Of a stretch of DNA of 64,000 nucleotides, positions 51,245 to 59,307 are shown piece by piece (the first letter of the stretch is position 1; the number at the start of each line of letters is the position of its first letter). Origin of the DNA: Ferrovibrio sp046297595. GTDB lineage: Bacteria > Pseudomonadota > Alphaproteobacteria > Ferrovibrionales > Ferrovibrionaceae. Location: NCBI RefSeq assembly GCF_046297595.1, contig NZ_JBKBHT010000002.1:62001-126000 (forward strand), written 5' to 3'. The translations under genes and the position numbers were made by a program. Below the pieces are notes generated by a model. That model was not told the DNA's origin, did not search any database, and saw nothing but the letters and a program-made list of their open reading frames with translations.

Positions 51245-51694
51245 ATGGATACTCGGACTCCCGCGCAGCGCAGTCTCATCATGTCGGCGGTTAAGGGAAA
51301 AAATACCTCCCCGGAACTGCTCGTGAGGCGGTTGATTTTTAACATGGGCTACCGGTACCGCCTTCACGGCAAGGGTTTGCCCGGCAAACCTGACTTGATA
51401 TTCCCGTCCAAGCGTAAGGTTGTATTCGTCCATGGCTGTTTCTGGCATGGCCATGGATGCAAAAAAGGACAGTTACCGAAATCGAGGCTCGACTACTGGG
51501 CTCCCAAGATTGCCACCAACCAGGCTCGGGATGGCCGTCAACTAAACGAACTCCGCCATATGGGCTGGGAAACCTTGACCCTTTGGCAATGTGAGTTGAA
51601 CGACACCGCACAACTGGCTATCAAGGTACGCAAGTTCCTCGGCCGCGTCGGGGGTTCGGGGACTAAGCGTCGAGGGTCCAGTGGCAAATCCTAA
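51245..51694 (+). CDS. vsr: Very short patch repair endonuclease (second copy, outside attR)
   Basis: A 149-residue Vsr protein with RTPAQRSLIMSAVKGKNTSPE, YRYRLHGKGLPGKPDLIFP, FVHGCFWHGHGC, PKSRLDYWAPKI and LTLWQCE. It is clearly homologous to the copy at 45616-46026 but with many substitutions. A short Gly/Ser/Lys tail follows the Vsr fold. Its 3' end overlaps the methyltransferase start by 14 bp. The T:G mismatch-nicking role is as for the first copy. Confidence 0.93.
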   Translation: MDTRTPAQRSLIMSAVKGKNTSPELLVRRLIFNMGYRYRLHGKGLPGKPDLIFPSKRKVVFVHGCFWHGHGCKKGQLPKSRLDYWAPKIATNQARDGRQLNELRHMGWETLTLWQCELNDTAQLAIKVRKFLGRVGGSGTKRRGSSGKS

Positions 51695-53009
51695 CCGCCC
51701 CATCGCAATCGACCTTTTTGCCGGTGCCGGCGGCCTGAGCCTTGCTTTCGAGCAGGCAGGATTCGACTTGGCTGCCGCCGTAGAACTCGATCCGATCCAC
51801 GCAGCCGTTCACGAGTTCAACTTTCCTAACTGTGCGACGATCTGCGACGACGTGAGCCGCTTGTCCGGGCAGGAAATCCGTATTCGGGCAGGACTCGGCA
51901 AGCGCAAGGTTCATGTCGTGTGCGGCGGAGCCCCGTGTCAGGGGTTTTCCATGATCGGGAAGCGCGCGCTGGAAGATCCCCGCAACCGTCTCGTCGGTCA
52001 CTTCGCGCGCATCGTATCCGAGTTGGACGCAAACTACTTCGTATTCGAGAACGTTAAGGGCCTCACTGTCGGTGCACACCGGCAGTTCTTGGAAGAGGTC
52101 ATCCAAAAATTCGACGACCTCGGCTACGATGTAGTTACTCCATATCATGTGCTGAATGCGGCTGAATTCGGAGTACCACAGGATCGTCGTCGGCTATTTC
52201 TCTTGGGGGCAAAGAAGGGGCTGAAGCTGCCCGAGTATCCGGAACGGACAACTAGACCAGCTGGCGCTAAGAAAGGCGACCTGATTTTGCCAGAGGGGCC
52301 CTCGGTGTGGGATGCCCTCGCGGATCTCCCGGAAGCCGAAGATTTCGAGGAACTGCTGGCGACGGATAGCATTGTGGCGAAGTTCAAGACCCCGAGCCGC
52401 TATGCTCGCGTCTTGCGGGGCATGGCGAACGATCCTAAGGACTTTAGTTATCGCAGGAAGTATGATCGCCGCGTTCTTACCTCGAGTCTCCGAGCCGAGC
52501 ATACCGACCTTTCGCGCCGGCGCTTTGCAGCAACCCCATGGGGCGAGACGGAGCCGGTGAGCCGGTTCCATAAGCTTCACCCGAACGGCGTCTGCAATAC
52601 TCTACGCGCCGGAACGGCCAGCGACCGAGGTGCGTTCACGTCGCCCCGCCCAATCCACCCACATTCGCCTCGATGCATCACCGTGCGCGAGGCCGCTCGA
52701 CTGCATGGATACCCAGACTGGTTTCGCTTGCATGTCACCAAATGGCACGGTTTTCGGCAAATCGGAAACTCGGTTCCGCCTATGCTTGGTCGTGCCGTAG
52801 CTGCCAAGGTGATAGAGGCTCTTGGGATAAAGCCGGCAGTGCCTGAAGTAATTGTCGAGTTGGGTCACCCCGAACTCCTTTCTATGACCATGGCGGAAGC
52901 TGCGGATAAATATGGCGTCTCATCCAACGTGATCGCCAAGCGCCAGCGGCTCGAAACTCCGAAGCGGTCCAAAACTGCAGGCCGCGAAAAGGTTCGCGCC
53001 CGTGCCTAA
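51681..53009 (+). CDS. dcm: DNA (cytosine-5-)-methyltransferase (second copy, outside attR)
   Basis: A 442-residue C5 methyltransferase starting at GTG 51681. Motif I is IDLFAGAGGLSLAFEQAGF, motif IV GGAPCQGFSMIG, motif VI ENVKG, motif VIII QDRRRL, motif X RQIGNSVPPMLGRAVA. It aligns without large gaps with the element copy, including the recognition region (RRKYDRRVLTSSLR, HTDLSRRRFA) and C-terminal tail, so the two may recognise the same or closely related sites. It overlaps the downstream nuclease gene by 8 bp. Confidence 0.93.
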   Translation: MANPNRPIAIDLFAGAGGLSLAFEQAGFDLAAAVELDPIHAAVHEFNFPNCATICDDVSRLSGQEIRIRAGLGKRKVHVVCGGAPCQGFSMIGKRALEDPRNRLVGHFARIVSELDANYFVFENVKGLTVGAHRQFLEEVIQKFDDLGYDVVTPYHVLNAAEFGVPQDRRRLFLLGAKKGLKLPEYPERTTRPAGAKKGDLILPEGPSVWDALADLPEAEDFEELLATDSIVAKFKTPSRYARVLRGMANDPKDFSYRRKYDRRVLTSSLRAEHTDLSRRRFAATPWGETEPVSRFHKLHPNGVCNTLRAGTASDRGAFTSPRPIHPHSPRCITVREAARLHGYPDWFRLHVTKWHGFRQIGNSVPPMLGRAVAAKVIEALGIKPAVPEVIVELGHPELLSMTMAEAADKYGVSSNVIAKRQRLETPKRSKTAGREKVRARA

Positions 53010-53802
53010 GACTACTGGCGGCAATCGTTACGAACGGCTGGTCGAGAAGATTTTCTTTGATCGGTGGCAGGTGGGATTAAAAGACTTCGGTTTTGAGCGG
53101 GAAGACTTGGAGAGCGCCGCCGCCGAACTGAGTATCCGCCTACCGAAGAACCTCGGAGACGTGATTTACAGCACGCGGTACCGAACCGACCTGCCAGAAA
53201 GCATCAGGAAGACTGCAGATGCCGGGCTGCATTGGGTCATCGCGCCGGCCGGCCGGGCGAAGTATCGCTTCGTCCAAACGGTGGTGAACCGGATCATCCC
53301 TCGTACCGATCTGGTGGCGATTAAAGTCCCCGACGCAACACCTGAGATCATCGCTCGGTACGCTTTGGGGGACGAACAGGCGCTTCTCGCTAAGGTTCGC
53401 TACAACCGACTGATCGATATCTTCCTCGGTATAACGACCTACTCGCTGCAGAACCATTTACGCACGACCGTGAAGGGTATGGGGCAGCTTGAAGTCGACG
53501 AAATTTACGTCGGCATCAACCGCAATGGAGCACAGTTCGCTGTCCCTGTTCAGGCCAAAGGCGGCAGGGATAAACACGGGCCAACGCAAACCCAACAAGA
53601 TGTCGCCGCATGTAAACGGCACTTCCCCGACCTTGTGTGCCGCCCAGTATCGGCGCAGTTCATGCCCAACAACGTGATCGCCCTGTTCGAGCTTGCGCTA
53701 GTGGATGGCGAAGTCCGCGTGGTGGAAGAGCGGCATTATCGGCTTGTGGATGCCGACAAGATCAGCGGCGAAGAGCTGCGAAGTTATCAGACCCGAACCT
53801 GA
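53002..53802 (+). CDS. Putative type II restriction endonuclease (second system)
   Basis: A 266-residue protein starting at GTG 53002 within the methyltransferase 3' end. A nuclease core is suggested by GQLEVDEIYVG (Glu164, Asp166) and FAVPVQAKGGRDK (Gln184, Lys186), a D/E-x(n)-QxK variant of PD-(D/E)XK. It shows no similarity to the nuclease at 44578-45519 although the companion methyltransferases are paralogues. Operon order vsr-dcm-nuclease with overlapping genes supports a restriction role. Confidence 0.7.
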   Translation: MPKTTGGNRYERLVEKIFFDRWQVGLKDFGFEREDLESAAAELSIRLPKNLGDVIYSTRYRTDLPESIRKTADAGLHWVIAPAGRAKYRFVQTVVNRIIPRTDLVAIKVPDATPEIIARYALGDEQALLAKVRYNRLIDIFLGITTYSLQNHLRTTVKGMGQLEVDEIYVGINRNGAQFAVPVQAKGGRDKHGPTQTQQDVAACKRHFPDLVCRPVSAQFMPNNVIALFELALVDGEVRVVEERHYRLVDADKISGEELRSYQTRT

Positions 53803-54058
53803 GCGGTATTACTCTGGCAGCGGATGAGGGCCAGAGTTGCCCACCGTGACTAATGGGCGTTTTGTACAATGTCTTGGCCGCTTTCCTGAGCCTCGTCAGC
53901 GCTATAGCTGAGCGCCCATCCTTTCCTTAAGCGCAGAAAACCGCAAAACAGGCTATCCAGCCCACTCCGCTTCCGCGCGCGGACGCTTCCATTCATCCCG
54001 CGCCTGTCAGGTCATTGTAAGCCGGCTCGTATCTTCTTGCGGCTCCCCCCAATCCATC

Positions 54059-54745
54059 ATGAGGCGAGCCGTGCATCGTTTCCTGCCCCGTTTCCACCGA
54101 CCCGGTCTTTTCCTGACTGCCCTTTATGCGCTGGGGCAGATGTTTCTGCTGGCGCCCGTCACCGAAGCCGCGCCGCCGCGCAACGGCGTGCTGCATTTCG
54201 CCGTTCTGCGCGATGGCTCGGAAGTCGGCAGCCATCAGCTGAACTTCCGGCAGAACCCCGATGGACTGCAGATCGACATCGCCACCAATGTGGTGGTGAA
54301 GGTGGCGTTCGTGCCGGTCTACCGCTTCGAGCATGAAGGCCATGAAATCTGGCAGAACGGCAAGCTGGCGCGCCTGTGGTCCAAGACCAATGACGACGGC
54401 ACACGCCACGCCCTGAATGTCAGCGCCGCCGGCGCCGAACTGGCCGTGCTGGCCGATGGCAAGCCGACGGAAGCCAAGGCCTTAAGCATCCCGGCCAGCC
54501 TGTGGCATGAGGGAATCCTGCACCAGGCGGCGATTCTGAACACCCTGGATGGTTCGGCCATGGCGATCACGGTTGCCGATCTGGGGCCTGAAACCCTGAC
54601 CGTCAAAGGGCAGGCCGTGCAGACGCGCCATTATGCCATCACCGGCGACCTGCAGCGCGAGCTCTGGTATGACGGCCAGAACGTGCTGACCAAAGTGCGG
54701 TTCAAGGCCAAGGACGGTTCGGTGATCGAATACATTCTGCGCTGA
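54059..54745 (+). CDS. Exported DUF6134-family protein
   Basis: A 228-residue protein with a signal peptide (LFLTALYALGQMFLLAPVTEA). The mature part is all-beta in appearance, with LHFAVLRDGSEVGSHQLNF, VYRFEHEGHEIWQNGKLARL, TLTVKGQAVQTRHYAITGDLQRELWYD and VRFKAKDGSVIEYIL, the pattern of DUF6134 proteins, periplasmic beta-rich proteins of unknown function. It ends at an intrinsic terminator. It is the first host-like (GC-rich) gene after the restriction module. Confidence 0.7.
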   Translation: MRRAVHRFLPRFHRPGLFLTALYALGQMFLLAPVTEAAPPRNGVLHFAVLRDGSEVGSHQLNFRQNPDGLQIDIATNVVVKVAFVPVYRFEHEGHEIWQNGKLARLWSKTNDDGTRHALNVSAAGAELAVLADGKPTEAKALSIPASLWHEGILHQAAILNTLDGSAMAITVADLGPETLTVKGQAVQTRHYAITGDLQRELWYDGQNVLTKVRFKAKDGSVIEYILR

Positions 54746-54772
54746 ATTTTTCTCGCTGGATGACGGAATGAA

Positions 54773-54802
54773 AGACTGCGTCGCCGGCGACGCGGTCTTT
54801 TT
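54773..54802 (+). terminator. Intrinsic terminator of the DUF6134 gene
   Basis: agactgcgtcg (54773-54783) pairs with cgacgcggtct (54788-54798) with one mismatch-type pair, closing a ccgg loop and followed by TTTTT. It lies 28 bp after the stop codon. Confidence 0.8.
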
Positions 54803-54821
54803 GCTGCCTGCCCGTCACGCT

Positions 54822-54859
54822 GTAAGGATTCGTAAAGACAGCCGTAAGGGCGCTGTAAG
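54822..54859 (+). promoter_or_regulatory. Four direct GTAAG-type repeats at ~11-bp spacing
   Basis: GTAAG, GTAAA, GTAAG and GTAAG start at 54822, 54832, 54844 and 54855, about one helical turn apart. They lie 45-80 bp before the ATG of the hemolysin-family gene. Such helically phased direct repeats are typical of OmpR/PhoB-type response regulator binding; the regulator is unknown. Confidence 0.5.
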
Positions 54860-54903
54860 CCGGCTCCCATACAACCGGCGCATCGAAGCATCACGGAGCT
54901 TTC

Positions 54904-55497
54904 ATGCGTCTGGAAATCGTTGAAGCGCACAACCCGCTGCGGCCTGGCATCGAGGCACTGGCCCGCAATGTCTACCAGCGGGAATATGGCGCGGAATCCC
55001 CCTGTTTTCCCGACATCATGCTGGCTGTTCTCGATGACGCCGGCCGACCGCATTGTGTTGCGGGTTTCCGCGATCACATTTGCGGCTTCTTCTCCGAGCA
55101 GTATGTCGACGACGCGGTCGAGATGCTGATCGCGCGACAGACCGGCATGGCCGTGCCGCGCGAAACCATCGTCGAGCTTGGACCGCTCGCCGCAGACCGG
55201 CCCGGCGCGCTGCTGGACCTGCTGATCGGATTTGCCCGCATCGGCGTGGGCTCGGGCTATCGCTGGGGCGTGTTCACGGCGACGGCACGGCTGCGCCGGC
55301 TGGCGGCGCGGCTGGGCATTCCGCTGCTGGACCTGGGCATCGCCGATCGCAGCCGCGTTGCCGCGCCGGGGAACTGGGGCAGCTATTACGACAGCGACCC
55401 GCGCGTCTGCGCCGTCGACGGCCTGACGGCACGGCAGCGACTGCTGCAATCCAGGCTGCCCTGCGGCAGCGGCGCGCAGTCCGGAGTGGCGGCATGA
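54904..55497 (+). CDS. Thermostable hemolysin-family protein (GNAT-like)
   Basis: A 197-residue protein matching the thermostable hemolysin (T_hemolysin) family of Vibrio and other proteobacteria: NVYQREYGAESPCFPDIMLAV, VAGFRDHICGFFSEQYVDD and TIVELGPLAADRPGALLDLL. The fold is related to GNAT acyltransferases, and members recur as first gene of operons with an acyl ligase, so an acyl-transfer role is more plausible than haemolysis. Overlaps the ligase gene by 4 bp. Confidence 0.8.
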   Translation: MRLEIVEAHNPLRPGIEALARNVYQREYGAESPCFPDIMLAVLDDAGRPHCVAGFRDHICGFFSEQYVDDAVEMLIARQTGMAVPRETIVELGPLAADRPGALLDLLIGFARIGVGSGYRWGVFTATARLRRLAARLGIPLLDLGIADRSRVAAPGNWGSYYDSDPRVCAVDGLTARQRLLQSRLPCGSGAQSGVAA

Positions 55498-56987
55498 CCG
55501 CCGATATCCTGCTGCGCCTGCAAGACCTGGCTCAGGGCGCGGACAAAGATCAGGCCGCATTTGCGGAGGCCGAAAATCATCTCGACTGGCACGGCCTGCT
55601 GCGGCGGGTATCCGGCGCGGCAGAAATTCTTGCGCGTTATCCCGATCCCATCGGGCTGCTGGCGCCGAGCAGCATCGAATGGCTGGTGGCCGATCTGGCG
55701 GGCTGGGCCGCCGGCAGGACGATCGTGCCGCTGCCGCATTTCTTTTCCGATGCCCAGCTTGAACATATCGTGCGGGATGCCGGGATAAAGACGATCATGG
55801 CCGACGCGTCGCAGCGCGACCGGCTGGCGGGCAGCGGCATTCCACGGATTGCGCTGCCAAAGGCGGAGGCGGCGGCCCAGCTTCCGGCCATGCAGGGACG
55901 GCGCATCGTCTACACCTCGGGTTCCACGGGCAATCCCAAGGGTGCGGTGCTGGGTCCGGAGCAGATCCGCTCGACCTGCGCGGCCGTGATGCAGGCGATG
56001 CAGGCCGGCGCGGCCGATCGCCATCTTGCCGTACTGCCCTATTCCCTGCTGCTGGAAGCGATCTGCGGCATCTATCTGCCGATCCTGGCCGGCGGCCATT
56101 GCACCATTGCGCCGCATATCGCCGCGGCCAGCGGCCCGGATATCGCCACGTTGCTGGGCGAGGCGGTCGCGCAGCACCGACCATCGACCCTGGTGCTGGT
56201 GCCGCAACTGCTGCAGGCCTGGGTGATGGTGGCTTCGGTCGGTCGTGTCGAGATTCCCAACAGCCTGCGTTTCGTTGCCACCGGCGGCGCCGCCGTGCCC
56301 GACAGCCTGGCCGAACGTGCCTGGCAGCTTGGCATACCGGTTCATGAAGGCTATGGCCTCACGGAATGCGGATCGGTCGTCGCCGTGAACCGGCCGGGCC
56401 TGCGGCGCGCCGGCACGGTGGGACAGCCACTGCCCGGGTATGACGTGCGGATCGCGCCGGACGGGGAAATCGTCGTCCGCAGCGATTCCGTTGCCGAAGC
56501 CTATCTCAATCGCACCGACGGCCCGACCGCGGGCATCTGGCATACCGGCGACATCGGACGCTTCGACGCTGACGGCTATCTGCAGGTCGACGGCCGCAAG
56601 GACAACCTGATCGTCACCGGCAACGGCCGCAACATCTCCCCCGAATGGGTCGAAACCATGCTGCTGGCGGATCCGCGCATCGCACGCGCCGTCGTGCTGC
56701 GCGCCGCCGACGGACATGTCGCCGCACTACTGGAACCGTCCCTGCTGGGCGCGGCCTGGGCGAAAGCGGTTTCTCCTGCCGGCCTGCGCAGGGTGGTCGA
56801 TGCCGCCCTGACGGCAGCGCCGCGTTATGCCGTGCCACGGCATCTGGCGCTGCTAGGTCCTGGCGAGCTTGCATCAAGACAACTGCTGACACCGAACGGA
56901 AAACCGCGCCGGCAGGACATCGCCGCCGCTTTCGCCGACCAGTTCCATAATCCTGACGACGTGGAGACCCGACATGCTTTTTTATGA
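55494..56987 (+). CDS. AMP-dependent acyl-CoA/acyl ligase
   Basis: A 497-residue member of the ANL superfamily. The phosphate-binding loop is VYTSGSTGNPKGAVLG, then GYGLTECGSV (motif II), WHTGDIGRFDADGYLQVDGRKDN and NGRNISPEWVE with a hinge Asp/Lys region. It activates a carboxylic acid as acyl-AMP and transfers it to CoA or a carrier. ATG 55494 overlaps the previous stop (ATGA), and its 3' end overlaps the next gene by 14 bp. Fatty-acid specificity is inferred from neighbours. Confidence 0.85.
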   Translation: MTADILLRLQDLAQGADKDQAAFAEAENHLDWHGLLRRVSGAAEILARYPDPIGLLAPSSIEWLVADLAGWAAGRTIVPLPHFFSDAQLEHIVRDAGIKTIMADASQRDRLAGSGIPRIALPKAEAAAQLPAMQGRRIVYTSGSTGNPKGAVLGPEQIRSTCAAVMQAMQAGAADRHLAVLPYSLLLEAICGIYLPILAGGHCTIAPHIAAASGPDIATLLGEAVAQHRPSTLVLVPQLLQAWVMVASVGRVEIPNSLRFVATGGAAVPDSLAERAWQLGIPVHEGYGLTECGSVVAVNRPGLRRAGTVGQPLPGYDVRIAPDGEIVVRSDSVAEAYLNRTDGPTAGIWHTGDIGRFDADGYLQVDGRKDNLIVTGNGRNISPEWVETMLLADPRIARAVVLRAADGHVAALLEPSLLGAAWAKAVSPAGLRRVVDAALTAAPRYAVPRHLALLGPGELASRQLLTPNGKPRRQDIAAAFADQFHNPDDVETRHAFL

Positions 56988-57651
56988 TCGCCTGATTGCC
57001 GAAACGCGCACGCAGCGCGAGGCCTTCATCGCAACGCCCGTGATCCAGCGGGCCCTGCGCGAGGGCGTTTCGGCGCCGATGTACACGGCCTTTCTGGCGG
57101 AAGCCTATCATCATGTGCGGCATACCTGCCGCCTGCTCGCCACGGCGGCAGCGCGCTGCGGCGACAATGACGGCCGGTATCTGGCGGCCCTGCTGGAATA
57201 TATCGGCGAAGAGCGCGGCCACGAGGAATGGATCCTGGACGATATCCGCGCGATGGGCGGCGATGCGGATGCCGTGCGGCACGGCCAGGGAGACCTGCCC
57301 TGCCGCCTCATGGTCGCCTATGTCTATTATGCCATCGAGCATGTCAGCCCCTATGCCATGCTTGGCATGGTCCACGTGCTGGAGGGCATGTCGGCGGCGC
57401 TGGCCGGCATTGCCGCCGGCAAACTGCAGGCCGCGCTCGGATCGGCCGAAGGCGGCGGTTTCAGCTACCTGAAATCCCATGGTGCGCTCGACCAGGACCA
57501 TGTGGCTTTTTTCCAGACCCTCGTGAACGGCATCACCGACGACCAGGCCCAGCAGGCCATCATCGAGACCGCGAAGGTGGTCTATCATCTGTATGGCGAA
57601 ATCTTCCGTGGCATCGATGCGCGCTTCCTGGGGCTGTCCCATGCAGCTTGA
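56974..57651 (+). CDS. Haem-oxygenase-like diiron (TenA/PqqC-fold) protein
   Basis: A 225-residue all-helical protein of the haem-oxygenase-like superfamily. Candidate iron ligands are arranged as in HDO diiron oxidases: Glu43 with His46/47 (FLAEAYHHVRH), Glu80 and His83 (GEERGHEEW), and a late set His169, Asp173, His176 (SHGALDQDHVAFF). HDO enzymes such as UndA oxidatively fragment or desaturate fatty or amino acids. Embedded between an acyl ligase and an SDR, it is probably the key oxidative step of this operon; the product is unknown. Confidence 0.75.
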   Translation: MLFYDRLIAETRTQREAFIATPVIQRALREGVSAPMYTAFLAEAYHHVRHTCRLLATAAARCGDNDGRYLAALLEYIGEERGHEEWILDDIRAMGGDADAVRHGQGDLPCRLMVAYVYYAIEHVSPYAMLGMVHVLEGMSAALAGIAAGKLQAALGSAEGGGFSYLKSHGALDQDHVAFFQTLVNGITDDQAQQAIIETAKVVYHLYGEIFRGIDARFLGLSHAA

Positions 57652-58420
57652 GGGGCGCATCGTCGCGATAACCGGGGCCGGCAGCGGTATCGGGCGGGCA
57701 CTCGCGCTCACCTTTGCCGGCCATGGCGCCTTTCCCATCCTGATCGGCCGCAACGAAGGCAGGCTGAGGGAAACCGCGGCGCAGTTGCCGGCCGGCGCGA
57801 TGGCCCGCTGCTGCGCGGCCGACATCACGACGCCGCATGGCAGGCAGGCCGTATTGCAGGCCTGCCGCGCCAGCGGGCAGCTGGACATCCTGGTCAACAA
57901 TGCGGGCCTGGTGCCGAGCGGGCTGCTGAAAGATCTGTCCGATGCCGATCTGGAGCAGGCGGCGGCCACCAATATCGTGGCGCCGATTGCCCTGACCCGC
58001 GACCTGCTGCCGCTGCTGCGCCGCTCGGACCGCGCATGGATCGTCAATGTCGGATCGATGTTCGGCGATATCGGCCATCCGCATTTTGCCACTTACTGCG
58101 CAACCAAGTTCGGCCTGCGCGGCTTCTCGGACGCCATACGACGTGAACTGGCCCGCGACAAAATCGGCGTCACCTACGCGGCGCCGCGCGCAACCAGGAC
58201 AGCCGCCACCGACGGCATGGCGACGCTGGTGTCGGGCTATCACATGAAACTGGACGATCCGCTGGTTGTGGCGCGCGGGATCGTGAAAGCTGTCGAAGCG
58301 GAGGCTCGGACGGTCTTCCCCGGTGCAACGGAGCGCCTGCTGATTTTCATCCAGCGCTTTTTCCCTGCCCTGATCGACTTCGGGCTGCGCCGGCAGGCTG
58401 CCGCGATCCTGGACAGGTGA
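57641..58420 (+). CDS. Short-chain dehydrogenase/reductase
   Basis: A 259-residue classical SDR. The cofactor motif is ITGAGSGIGRAL near the N-terminus, followed by NNAG, the catalytic Ser in VNVGSMFG and TYCATK (Tyr-x-x-x-Lys). ATG 57641 overlaps the upstream gene by 11 bp, completing a four-gene translationally coupled operon. It likely reduces or oxidises the aldehyde/ketone made by the preceding enzymes. An in-frame upstream start at 57593 is less likely. Confidence 0.85.
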   Translation: MQLEGRIVAITGAGSGIGRALALTFAGHGAFPILIGRNEGRLRETAAQLPAGAMARCCAADITTPHGRQAVLQACRASGQLDILVNNAGLVPSGLLKDLSDADLEQAAATNIVAPIALTRDLLPLLRRSDRAWIVNVGSMFGDIGHPHFATYCATKFGLRGFSDAIRRELARDKIGVTYAAPRATRTAATDGMATLVSGYHMKLDDPLVVARGIVKAVEAEARTVFPGATERLLIFIQRFFPALIDFGLRRQAAAILDR

Positions 58421-58439
58421 CAAGCATCGGCCCCAGGTC

Positions 58440-58473
58440 GGCCGCATCGCGCTCGGCAGTACGCGATGCGGCC
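58440..58473 (+). terminator. Strong 12-bp hairpin after the SDR gene
   Basis: GGCCGCATCGCG (58440-58451) and CGCGATGCGGCC (58462-58473) form a perfect stem with a 10-nt loop. There is no T-run, so it is a putative termination or mRNA-stabilising hairpin at the end of the operon rather than a classical terminator. Confidence 0.5.
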
Positions 58474-58610
58474 CTGCCTGGCGGTCAGATCACCGCCGCC
58501 GGCTAGGCCATGCCGGTGGGGGAGCATGGGCCGGTGCGGCGCGCGGTGAAGGAGTCCTGCATGCGCAGGGCCAGGTGCGTGTTGGCCGGCCGCGATGGAT
58601 GCGGCGGCCG

Positions 58611-59231
58611 TCAGGCGAGCGGGATCACCAGCCCTTTCCGGATTTTGTAGAACGCGAAGAGTTCGGCGGTGGCACCATCCAGTGCCTGCAGCCGCGCCGG
58701 ATCGATCACCAACACGCCCTGCAGCGGATCGAGCAGGAAGGTCTTGCCGCCGCGGGCGATGACAGCGGTGGCATGGCTACCGCCAGCCTTGCCAGCGAAG
58801 ATCACCAGCGTTGTCGGTGGCCAGGCGGATGAGGCCCTGAGTGCCTGCTGGATGCGCGTCGCCATGTCGCCGGCGGTGGCGAAGCCATCCTCGGGCGCCA
58901 GCCGGCAGGCGCGCCTTTGTCTGCGGGAGGCGAGTTCGACCAGATCGCTGGCGGGCTGGAACCAGTCGCCGGCCGCGAAGAAGCGCGTAGGGCCGGCCTG
59001 CTGCTGGATGAATTGCCGCAGGTAGCGCGGGCCGGTCTTGCTCTTGATGTTATCGCGCATGGCACCCCAGACGATGCCGGGCGCCTTGGCGGTGGACAGG
59101 CTGCAATTCACCATCCAGACGATGCAGAGCATCAGGCACAATCCGCCGGCATGCTCTGCGCCGCCGGCGGCTTTCACGATCTCGGCCGGGCAGCCGCCAT
59201 CGGCCGGACCGACATAATCCCCGATCGGCAT
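58611..59231 (-). CDS. YopT-like (C58-type) cysteine peptidase domain protein, copy A
   Basis: A 206-residue protein without signal peptide. A Cys-His-Asp triad is recognisable: AGGLCLMLCIVWMVN (Cys32), GGSHATAVI (His153) and FLLDPLQGVLVI (Asp168), the block order of YopT/AvrPphB-type peptidases. It begins IGDYVGPADGG, similar to copy B (INDYVNPMDRGS). ATG 59231 follows CAGGGAGAA. It is the last gene of a leftward cluster. Being toxin- or effector-like is inferred; activity is untested. Confidence 0.65.
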   Translation of the reverse strand: MPIGDYVGPADGGCPAEIVKAAGGAEHAGGLCLMLCIVWMVNCSLSTAKAPGIVWGAMRDNIKSKTGPRYLRQFIQQQAGPTRFFAAGDWFQPASDLVELASRRQRRACRLAPEDGFATAGDMATRIQQALRASSAWPPTTLVIFAGKAGGSHATAVIARGGKTFLLDPLQGVLVIDPARLQALDGATAELFAFYKIRKGLVIPLA

Positions 59232-59307
59232 TCCGTTCTCCCTGCTGGCGAGACGACTCATGAAACGGGCCGCACCGCGCCTGGGCGATGCGACCCGGCC
59301 GGCAGCT

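Noticed and set aside
53803..54058. Second attR or another tRNA fragment after the second restriction module
   Set aside because: I read this 255-bp gap for the 17-bp core and found no copy and no tRNA-like fold.
54904..55497. Calling the first HDO-operon gene a true haemolysin
   Set aside because: The family name is historical; the fold and operon context suggest acyl transfer, and no pore-forming features are present.
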